Assembly (NCBI GenBank): GCA_002405525.1
Contig: DHLY01000063.1
Coordinates: forward strand, 19,454-30,802
Length of the DNA stretch: 11,349 nt
Source: Proteobacteria bacterium UBA4656
Lineage (GTDB): Bacteria; Pseudomonadota; Gammaproteobacteria; Xanthomonadales; Ahniellaceae
Direction of reading: 5' to 3'
Shown here: piece by piece, positions 1-5,732 of the stretch
Numbering within the stretch: position 1 is the stretch's first letter
Layout: each line of letters begins with the position of its first letter
Notes under the pieces: model-generated
The model's input: the letters and a program-made list of their open reading frames with translations, nothing else
Told to the model about the DNA's origin: nothing
The model's database searches: none
Made by a program: the position numbers and the translations under genes

Positions 1-17
1 CCCCCCCCCCCCCCCCC
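1..17. repeat. Homopolymer of 17 C at the window edge
   Basis: The first 17 bases are all C, so the strand of the HU gene ends in poly-G. Homopolymers at a sequence end are typical of a contig that stops in low-quality or poly-G reads. A genuine slippery tract is possible but cannot be told apart here. Confidence 0.9.
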
Positions 18-431
18 TGGGGCCGCCGCGCTTGCCGCGAGCCCCTTGGCGCGCGGGTACGCGGCCTTGAGCTTCTTCAGCGCGCGGACCTTCACCTTGA
101 CCGAAGCCGGCTTGGCCGGGAACCAGCGCTCCTGGCCGGTGAACGGATCTTTGCCGAAGCGCTTCGGACGGGCCGCGACCGCCACCGAAGTGACCTTGAA
201 CAGGCCGGGCATCACGAACGTGCCGGCGCCCTTCTTGCCGACCGCGGCGGCGATCGTCGCCTCCAGCGAACCGAGCACGGCCTTGACGGCCTTCTTGTCC
301 GCTCCCGAGTGGTCGGTGAGGTGGGCGACGAGCTGCGACTTCGACATCACGCTCTTGACGCTGGCCGCCTTCGGGGCGGCCTTGGCCGGCTTGGCGGCCT
401 TCTTGGATGCTGCTTTCTTGGCTTTGGCCAT
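1..431 (-). CDS. HU-family DNA-binding protein with lysine/alanine-rich N-terminal tail (3' end cut by window edge)
   Basis: Read from the ATG at 431 downwards, this is a small basic nucleoid-associated protein. Residues 1-25 are a Lys/Ala-rich, histone-H1-like tail (MAKAKKAASKKAAKPAKAAP). An HU/IHF-type domain follows, from about residue 30 (MSKSQLVAHLTDHSG) through the core GAGTFVMPGLFKV. The DNA-binding arm region is RPKRFGKDPFTGQERWFPAK and the end is a basic VKVRALKKLK. HU proteins with such tails are common in Xanthomonadaceae; they bind and bend DNA without strong sequence specificity. A purine-rich AGAGAG lies about 8 bases before the ATG and supports this start. The frame stays open to the window edge: after ...LAASAAAP it reads only glycine codons from the run of C at 1-17, so the true C-terminus is not visible. 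The family call is firm; the last 10-15 residues may be wrong if the homopolymer is an artefact. Confidence 0.9.
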   Translation of the reverse strand, partial: MAKAKKAASKKAAKPAKAAPKAASVKSVMSKSQLVAHLTDHSGADKKAVKAVLGSLEATIAAAVGKKGAGTFVMPGLFKVTSVAVAARPKRFGKDPFTGQERWFPAKPASVKVKVRALKKLKAAYPRAKGLAASAAAPGGGGG

Positions 432-508
432 GTTGAACTCTCTTGGCTTGGGTCTGGGGGTTCGTCCGCAGCGTGCGATCGCGGGCGGCCGTTTCGGCGC
501 GCCAACAT

Positions 509-538
509 TAATGCATCTCGCGCCGGAATGCGCGCCAA
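509..538 (-). promoter_or_regulatory. Possible promoter for the HU gene
   Basis: On the minus strand a TTGGCG (533-538) is followed about 17-20 bases later by the only AT-rich patch in this spacer (around 504-516, reading ATGCATTAATGTT). A -35/-10 arrangement is possible, but the -10 match is only 3-4 of 6 positions. The call rests mostly on position, some 75-100 bases upstream of the ATG. Confidence 0.2.
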
Positions 539-601
539 ACTGCTGAGAAAATGCGAAATGCAGCGGTCGCGCGCGGTGCGGACGGTAGGGGTCGGCGCCG
601 T

Positions 602-625
602 GCCGCGTGCGGTAGCGCACGTGGC
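602..625. repeat. 10-bp inverted repeat with 4-base loop in the HU / protease divergent spacer
   Basis: GCCGCGTGCG (602-611) and CGCACGTGGC (616-625) pair over ten positions, nine Watson-Crick and one G-T, around the loop GTAG. It lies 96 bases before the protease ATG and 170 bases before the HU ATG, in opposite directions. It could be an operator for a dimeric regulator or a hairpin in the leader of the protease mRNA. There is no T-run after it, so it is not a standard terminator. The pairing is seen directly; the role is inference. Confidence 0.6.
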
Positions 626-720
626 GGAGCAGCGCAGGCGCCTGCGTCGCACGACCGCGCCACTTGCCGCCGGGCGTGGTCGACGCCGACACTCCGGGCT
701 GCCTTCACGGAATCAGACGC

Positions 721-3700
721 ATGGCCCGTTTGTCCTTCCCGACCGCGGCGTTCGCCGCACTTGCGTTGTCCAGCGCCGCTGCATCCGCGCCCGGCTGGTA
801 CCGGTTCCCCGCTGAGCGCGCCGGCACCGTGGTGTTCACCAGCGAGGGCGACCTGTGGACCGTGCCGCTGGCCGGCGGCACGGCGCGGCGCCTGACCACG
901 CATCCGGCGGAAGAGTCGCAGGCCGCACTCTCGCCCGACGGGACCCGCGTTGCCTTCGTCGCCGCCTATGACGGCGTGCCCGATGTCTACGCGATGCCGC
1001 TGGCTGGCGGCGAGCCGCAGCGGCTGTCGTTCGACGGTGGGCGCGTCTGGGTGTCGGGTTTCGCGCCGGACGGCGCGGTGCTTTACGCCAGCGAGAGCGT
1101 GCCCGGACCGACTTGGCGCCGCGTGCTGCGCGCGGTCGATCCCGTGCGCGGGACGGTGCGCGAGTATCCGCTCGCGGACGCATGGGACGGCGCGTTCGCA
1201 CCCGATGGCGCGCTTTACTTCACGCGCTTCGGGCTCGCGGTGACCGGCGACAACGCGCGCGACTATCGCGGCGGCGCAGTGGCGCGCCTTTGGCGCTGGG
1301 ACGGCCGCGACGGCGAAGAATCGCGGCCGCTCGCGGCCGGGTCAGATGCCAACCTCTCGCGGCCGATGTGGTGGAACGCCCGCCTGTACGCGCTGTCCGA
1401 CGTCGACGGCGTGGCCAACCTGTGGTCGATGGACGCCGAAGGTGGCGACCGCCGGCAACTGACGCTCCACCGCGACTTCGACGTGCGCATGCCGTCGATG
1501 GGCGACGGCCGCATCGTCTACCAGCACGGCGCCGACCTGCGGGTGCTGGATCTCGCCAGCGGCGAGGACCGCCCGATCCCGGTCGAGCTCGCCTCCGACT
1601 TCGAGCAGCGGCGCGAGCGCTTCGTGCGCAAGCCGCTGGTCTTCGCCGCCAGCGTCAGCTTCGCCGCGGCGGGCGACCGCGCGGTCCTCGGCGCGCGCGG
1701 TCGCATCGCGCTCGCCGGCACCGGACCGCTGCGCCGCATCGAGGTCGCGCTGCCCAGCGACGCGCGGGCGCGCAGCGCGGTGCTGTCGACCGACGGCAGT
1801 TCGGTTTACGCCATCGTCGACCAGGGCGCATCGAGCGAAGTCTGGCGATTCCCCGCCGATGGTTCGCCCGGGGGCGCGGCGATCACGCGCGGCGACGGCA
1901 CGCATCGTTGGCGCCTGCATCCGTCGCCCGACGGTCGCTGGCTGGCGCACTCCGATCGGCAGGGCCGGCTGTGGATCACCGACCTGCGCGGCGGCGACAC
2001 GCGCCTGCTCGATGAATCCGCGCATGCGCGCGACGATGCCTTCCAGGGCGTGGCCTGGTCGCCCGACGGTCGCTGGCTGGCGGCCGCGCGCCCGGACACC
2101 GCGCGCCAGATCGACCAGATCGTCCTGCTGGAGGCCGCGGGCAGTCGCAAGGCGGTGCTGACGACCGACAAGTACCCCAGCGAGTCGCCGGCGTTCTCGC
2201 GCGACGGCCGTTGGCTGTACTTCCTGTCCGACCGCACCTACCAGGCCACGCCATCGGGCCCGTGGGGCGACCGCAACACCGGCGCCTTCTTCGACCGCCG
2301 CGGCAAGGCCTACGCGCTGGCGCTGCAGGCCGGCAACCGCTTTCCGTTCCAGCCGCGCGATGAGCTGCTCCCGCCGAAGCCCGCCAACGGCGACGGCAGG
2401 CCGGACGCAAAGGCCACCGCCGCCACTGCGCTGCCCGAGGTCGAACCCGACGGGTTGGCCGGGCGCCTGCACGAAGTGCCGCTGGCGGCCGGCAACTATC
2501 TCGCGCTGGCCGCCGACGCCGAGCGCCTCTACGTGCTCGAGCGCGACGCCGCGCCCGACGCCAAGCCGGTGCTGAAGACGCTGGCGATGTCCGACGCTGC
2601 GCCGCAGCCGGAGGTGTTTCTCGCCGACGTGCAGTCGTTCTTCCTGTCCGCCGATGCGAACAAGCTGCTGCTGGTCAGGACCGGCAACGATCCCGCCGCA
2701 CCGCAGGCGCCGGGCGAGATGCTGATCGTGGACACGGGCGCGAAGGCGCCGACGGACCTGTCGAAGGCAGCGGTGCGGATCAACGACTGGAACCTCGCCA
2801 TCGATCCCGCCGCCGAGTGGCGGCAGATGTTCGACGACGCCTGGCGCATGCATCGCCAGTTCTCCTTCGACCCCGGCATGCGCGGCGTCGACTGGGATGC
2901 GCTGCGCGAGCGCTTCCGGCCGCTGGTGGCGCGGGTCAATGATCGCGCCGAACTCGACGATCTGCTGGCGCAAATGGCGGCCGAGGTCGGCCTGCTGCAC
3001 TCGCAGGTGCGCGGCGGCGAGTTCCGCGCCGACCCCGAGGCGGTGGTGGGAGCGGCGCTGGGCGCAGCTTACGCGGATACGGACGACGGCGTGCGCATCG
3101 CGCGCCTCTGGCGCACGGAAGCCGAATTGCCGTCCGAGCGCGGGCCGCTGCAACAACCCGGCGTGGATGCGCGCGAGGGCGATGTCGTGCGCGCCGTCGA
3201 CGGCCGGCCGGTCCGCACCGGGGGCGAGATCGCGTCGGCCCTGCGCCAGCGCGCCGGCCAGCAGGTGCTGCTCGAACTGCAGCGCGGCACGGCCGCACCG
3301 CACCGCACGGTGGTGGTGCCGGTGGCACTGGAGCGCGAGGCCACCCTGCGCTACGGCGATTGGGTGGCAGGCAACCGCGAGAAGGTCGAGGCCACCGGCG
3401 GCGGGCGCATCGGATACCTGCACCTGCGCGCGATGGGCGCCGGCGACATGGCGGGCTTCGTGCGCGAGTTCTACGCCCAGTACGACCGCGACGGGCTGGT
3501 GATCGACGTGCGCCGCAACCGCGGCGGCAACATCGACTCGTGGGTGATCGAGAAACTGCTGCGCCGCGCCTGGGCGTTCTGGCAGCCGCCGCGCGGCGCG
3601 CCGTACTGGAACATGCAGCAGACCTTCCGCGGCCACCTGGTGGTGCTCGCCGACCAGCTCACCTACTCCGACGGCGAGACGTTCGCCGCCGGGGTGAAGG

Positions 3701-4029
3701 CGCTGGGACTTGGGCCGGTGGTCGGCATGCGCACCGCGGGTGCCGGCATCTGGCTGTCGGACCGTAACCGCCTGGTCGACAACGGCGCGGCGCGGATCGC
3801 CGAGTTCGGCCAGTTCGACCGCGAGGGCCGCTGGCTGATCGAGGGCCGCGGGGTGGCCCCCGATGTGGAGGTCGACAACCTCCCGCACGCCACCGCGCGC
3901 GGCGGCGATGCGCAGCTCGATGCGGCGCTCGCCCTGCTGTCGAAGCGCCTGTCGGATCAGCCCGTGGTGCAGCCGCGCGCGCAGCCGATCCCGCCGCGCG
4001 GCACGCCGGGGCACGACGGGTCGCGGTGA
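721..4029 (+). CDS. Exported tricorn-like protease (S41 family, beta-propeller plus PDZ)
   Basis: The 1102-residue product matches the tricorn protease architecture. Residues 1-23 look like a Sec signal peptide (basic start, Ala/Leu-rich core, AASA cleavage region), so it should act in the periplasm. Residues about 27-690 hold two TolB/WD40-like beta-propellers with repeated SPDG strands (LSPDGTRVAF, AWSPDGRWLA, FSRDGRWLYF). From 691 comes the helical C1 region (AEWRQMFDDAWRMHRQFSF), then a PDZ domain at about 782-870 and the S41 core at about 880-1060. Candidate catalytic residues are His760 (LLHSQ), Ser983 (TYSDGE) and Glu1041 (IEGRGVAPD), with the oxyanion glycines in RNRGGN at about 935-936. 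The Ser-to-Glu spacing of 58 equals that recalled for Thermoplasma tricorn (965/1023). The ATG at 664 would add 19 residues in front of the signal peptide, so 721 (weak GGA about 10 bases upstream) is preferred. The family role is cleaving oligopeptides; the substrate here is unknown. Confidence 0.93.
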   Translation: MARLSFPTAAFAALALSSAAASAPGWYRFPAERAGTVVFTSEGDLWTVPLAGGTARRLTTHPAEESQAALSPDGTRVAFVAAYDGVPDVYAMPLAGGEPQRLSFDGGRVWVSGFAPDGAVLYASESVPGPTWRRVLRAVDPVRGTVREYPLADAWDGAFAPDGALYFTRFGLAVTGDNARDYRGGAVARLWRWDGRDGEESRPLAAGSDANLSRPMWWNARLYALSDVDGVANLWSMDAEGGDRRQLTLHRDFDVRMPSMGDGRIVYQHGADLRVLDLASGEDRPIPVELASDFEQRRERFVRKPLVFAASVSFAAAGDRAVLGARGRIALAGTGPLRRIEVALPSDARARSAVLSTDGSSVYAIVDQGASSEVWRFPADGSPGGAAITRGDGTHRWRLHPSPDGRWLAHSDRQGRLWITDLRGGDTRLLDESAHARDDAFQGVAWSPDGRWLAAARPDTARQIDQIVLLEAAGSRKAVLTTDKYPSESPAFSRDGRWLYFLSDRTYQATPSGPWGDRNTGAFFDRRGKAYALALQAGNRFPFQPRDELLPPKPANGDGRPDAKATAATALPEVEPDGLAGRLHEVPLAAGNYLALAADAERLYVLERDAAPDAKPVLKTLAMSDAAPQPEVFLADVQSFFLSADANKLLLVRTGNDPAAPQAPGEMLIVDTGAKAPTDLSKAAVRINDWNLAIDPAAEWRQMFDDAWRMHRQFSFDPGMRGVDWDALRERFRPLVARVNDRAELDDLLAQMAAEVGLLHSQVRGGEFRADPEAVVGAALGAAYADTDDGVRIARLWRTEAELPSERGPLQQPGVDAREGDVVRAVDGRPVRTGGEIASALRQRAGQQVLLELQRGTAAPHRTVVVPVALEREATLRYGDWVAGNREKVEATGGGRIGYLHLRAMGAGDMAGFVREFYAQYDRDGLVIDVRRNRGGNIDSWVIEKLLRRAWAFWQPPRGAPYWNMQQTFRGHLVVLADQLTYSDGETFAAGVKALGLGPVVGMRTAGAGIWLSDRNRLVDNGAARIAEFGQFDREGRWLIEGRGVAPDVEVDNLPHATARGGDAQLDAALALLSKRLSDQPVVQPRAQPIPPRGTPGHDGSR

Positions 4030-4047
4030 GCGGACCGGTCGCGAAGA

Positions 4048-4075
4048 CCCCGCCGCACGGCATCAAGCTGCGGGG
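4048..4075 (+). terminator. Possible terminator hairpin after the protease gene
   Basis: CCCCGC (4048-4053) can pair with GCGGGG (4070-4075) across a 16-base loop, 19 bases after the protease stop. No T-run follows, so this is a weak, structure-only call. The rest of the 209-base spacer to 4238 shows no gene and no convincing promoter. Confidence 0.22.
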
Positions 4076-4238
4076 CGCTGGCCCGTGCCGGTGTCCGCGG
4101 GGCCTTCGCCCGCGCGCCCCGTGACCGCCCGCGATCTGCCCGCTCGGCCTCAGTTGCCGTACAGGCGCTCGCGGCATGATGGGGGAACGCCGGCCGCTGC
4201 GCGCGGTCTGAACGCCCGCCTTCCCCCCGGACCCGTGT

Positions 4239-5117
4239 ATGCACGCCGAACCGCGCCCCGTCCATCGACAGACTGACCGCTCCACGCTGCCTTGGTTGCT
4301 CGCGGTGCTGCTGTTCGCCGCCGTCGGCGGCGGTGGCGCGGTCTGGTGGTTTGCGCGTGGCGGGGCTGAACCCGCACCGTCACCGGTTCCGCAGGTCGTG
4401 TCGCCAGTGCCGCCCGCGCCCGCGTCGCCGCCGCCGATCCGGCATCCGGTCGAGCAGGCACCGGCCGCGGCGCCGGCTGCGCCCGTCGAGCCGCTGCCCC
4501 TGCTCGGCGACAGCGATGCCTTCCTCTTCGAAGCGCTGGCCGGCCTGCTCGCCGACGACGGCTGGCGCGCGCTGGTTGCCGGCGATTTTCTGATCCAGCG
4601 CTTCGTGGCCACGGTCGACAATCTGCCGCGGCGCAAGCTCGCGCCCCATCTGCTGCCGGTGACGCCGGCGCCGGGCACGCTGGCGGTCGAAGGCTCGGCC
4701 GAAGCCGCGACGCTGGCGCCCGCCAACGCCGCGCGCTACGACGCCCACCTGCACCTGCTGGAGGCCGCGGACCTGCAGCGGTTGGTCGCGATCTACGTGC
4801 GGCTCTATCCGCTGTTCCAGCAGGCTTACCGCGATCTCGGCAATCCCGAGGGCTACTTCAACGACCGTCTGGTGGAGGTCATCGACCACCTCGTCGCGGC
4901 GCCCGACGCCACCCCGCCCGTGCTGCTGGTCCGACCCAAGGTGTTCTGGGAGTTCGCCGATCCCGCGCTGGAGCAGCGCTCGGCCGGCGAGAAGCTGATG
5001 GTGCGGATCGGGCCCACGCATGCGGCCCGCGTGCGCGTCAGGCTCGTACAGGCGCGCGCGCTGCTGGTTGCGCCGGGGTCCGCGGGCGACCGCCCCACCG
5101 CCGTTCCGCAGCGCTGA
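4239..5117 (+). CDS. DUF3014 domain-containing membrane-anchored protein
   Basis: The 292-residue product has a short polar N-terminus and one membrane helix at about residues 17-39 (WLLAVLLFAAVGGGGAVWWF). A Pro/Ala-rich linker (about 43-86) follows, then a soluble domain from about 87 onward. That domain carries phrases typical of DUF3014: LPLLGDSDAF, FVATVDNLPRRKLAPHLLP, YPLFQQAYRDLGNPEGYFND and RLVEVIDHLVAAP. The topology (N-in, C-out) places the domain in the periplasm. The function of DUF3014 proteins is not established and I do not assign one. The start is the ATG of GTGTATGCACGCC; the ribosome site is poor (CCCCGGA about 10 bases upstream), but the hydrophobic anchor begins soon after, so no later start fits. 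It sits alone between the protease and a small exported protein, with 200- and 127-base gaps, so an operon is not obvious. Confidence 0.9.
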   Translation: MHAEPRPVHRQTDRSTLPWLLAVLLFAAVGGGGAVWWFARGGAEPAPSPVPQVVSPVPPAPASPPPIRHPVEQAPAAAPAAPVEPLPLLGDSDAFLFEALAGLLADDGWRALVAGDFLIQRFVATVDNLPRRKLAPHLLPVTPAPGTLAVEGSAEAATLAPANAARYDAHLHLLEAADLQRLVAIYVRLYPLFQQAYRDLGNPEGYFNDRLVEVIDHLVAAPDATPPVLLVRPKVFWEFADPALEQRSAGEKLMVRIGPTHAARVRVRLVQARALLVAPGSAGDRPTAVPQR

Positions 5118-5143
5118 CGCGGCCTGCACGCCGGGGTCCGCGG
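5071..5143. repeat. 15-bp direct repeat across the DUF3014 stop codon
   Basis: CGCCGGGGTCCGCGG occurs at 5071-5085, inside the last codons of the DUF3014 gene, and again at 5129-5143, just after its stop. The copies start 58 bases apart and are identical. It may be a small duplication or simply GC-rich chance; no role is assigned. Confidence 0.6.
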
Positions 5144-5160
5144 CCTTCCGCCGTGGCCGC
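5140..5160 (+). terminator. Possible terminator hairpin after the DUF3014 gene
   Basis: GCGGCC (5140-5145) and GGCCGC (5155-5160) form a 6-bp stem with a 9-base loop, 23 bases after the DUF3014 stop. There is no T-run. The stem is seen; termination is inference. Confidence 0.25.
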
Positions 5161-5200
5161 ACGCCCGGCTGCGGCCGGCACTGCGTGCGGCACCCGCTGT

Positions 5201-5206
5201 TATCCT
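5201..5206 (+). promoter_or_regulatory. Possible -10 element upstream of the six-cysteine protein gene
   Basis: TATCCT within CTGTTATCCTGACC lies 39 bases before the ATG, in otherwise very GC-rich DNA, and would give a leader of about 30 bases. No good -35 is visible around 5178-5183. Confidence 0.3.
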
Positions 5207-5232
5207 GACCGTCGCGTACCCTTGCCCGCGCG

Positions 5233-5239
5233 GGAGGAG
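5233..5239 (+). promoter_or_regulatory. Strong ribosome binding site fixing the start at 5245
   Basis: GGAGGAG ends 5 bases before the ATG at 5245. It is one of the clearest Shine-Dalgarno sequences in the window and supports that start. Confidence 0.75.
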
Positions 5240-5244
5240 TTCCG

Positions 5245-5703
5245 ATGCGCTTTCCGCTGCTCGCACGCCTGATGTGGCCGCTCGCCGTGGCGGCCGTCGG
5301 GCCCGGCCAGGCGGCAGACACCGTGCGCTACGATGCGGACAAGTTGCGCGCCGCTCTGCGGTCCATCGTGCCCGCACAGGTCAACATCGACCGCGTCACG
5401 ATGGTCGAGGGTCGAGCATTCCTGTCCGGCACGTCGACCAGCCAGGCCGAGGTGACCGAGTTCTGGCGCACGCTGAACCGGTCGGCCGACTTCCGGGACG
5501 TCGAGCTGCGTCGGGTCAACTGCAGCCGGGGCCGCTGTGATTACGAGCTGTCGTTGCGGGTCGACTGCGCGCACGGCGCGGAGTTTTCCGGCCCGCTGCT
5601 GTGCAAGCTGCCGCCCGGCAAGCCGGCCGTCGTGCATCGCTGCGTGGTCGACGGCGTGGTGACCTTCCAGGACATGCCCTGCGCGCCGGAACGCGGCGGC
5701 TGA
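5245..5703 (+). CDS. Small exported six-cysteine protein, possible PilN-like domain with DUF4124-like C-terminus
   Basis: The 152-residue product starts with a likely signal peptide (residues 1-23, ending GPGQA before ADTVRYD), so it should be periplasmic. Residues about 45-106 (VNIDRVTMVEGRAFLSGTS, then VTEFWRTLNRSADFRDVEL and YELSLRV) have the strand-helix-strand pattern and wording of the periplasmic part of PilN-type fimbrial assembly proteins. PilN itself has a membrane helix, not a cleaved signal. The tail HRCVVDGVVTFQDMPCAP resembles the DUF4124 motif (yrC.d..G...y.D.PCp). There are six cysteines at 93, 98, 108, 120, 133 and 146, an even number in an exported protein, which suggests three disulfides. 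I do not recognise the protein as a whole, and the PilN link is tentative. It converges on the peptide transporter gene with 28 bases between stops. Confidence 0.8.
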   Translation: MRFPLLARLMWPLAVAAVGPGQAADTVRYDADKLRAALRSIVPAQVNIDRVTMVEGRAFLSGTSTSQAEVTEFWRTLNRSADFRDVELRRVNCSRGRCDYELSLRVDCAHGAEFSGPLLCKLPPGKPAVVHRCVVDGVVTFQDMPCAPERGG

Positions 5704-5720
5704 TCCGGCACGCCTGGAGC

Positions 5721-5732
5721 ACCGGCGCCGGT
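5721..5732. terminator. 12-bp palindrome between converging stops, possible two-way terminator
   Basis: ACCGGCGCCGGT is a perfect palindrome in the 28-base gap between the converging genes; its last base is also the first base of the transporter's TCA stop complement. It can fold as a short ACCG/CGGT stem with loop GCGC. It has no T-run on either strand, so terminator activity is only suggested by location. Confidence 0.3.

Noticed and set aside
664..720. Upstream in-frame ATG for the protease
   Set aside because: It would put 19 polar residues before a clear signal peptide; the ATG at 721 is better.
1342..4014. Long minus-strand open frame (890 residues) opposite the protease gene
   Set aside because: It mirrors the codon structure of the plus-strand gene; its translation is His/Ala/Arg-rich with no domain pattern, while the plus strand shows clear tricorn motifs.
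3659..4726. Minus-strand frame of 355 residues across the protease end and DUF3014 start
   Set aside because: Low-complexity Ala/Arg/Ser translation overlapping two well-supported plus-strand genes.
5178..5194. Possible sigma-54 promoter (GGCAC...GCGG) upstream of the six-cysteine gene
   Set aside because: The GG and GC elements are 8 rather than 10 bases apart, and the flanks do not match the -24/-12 consensus.
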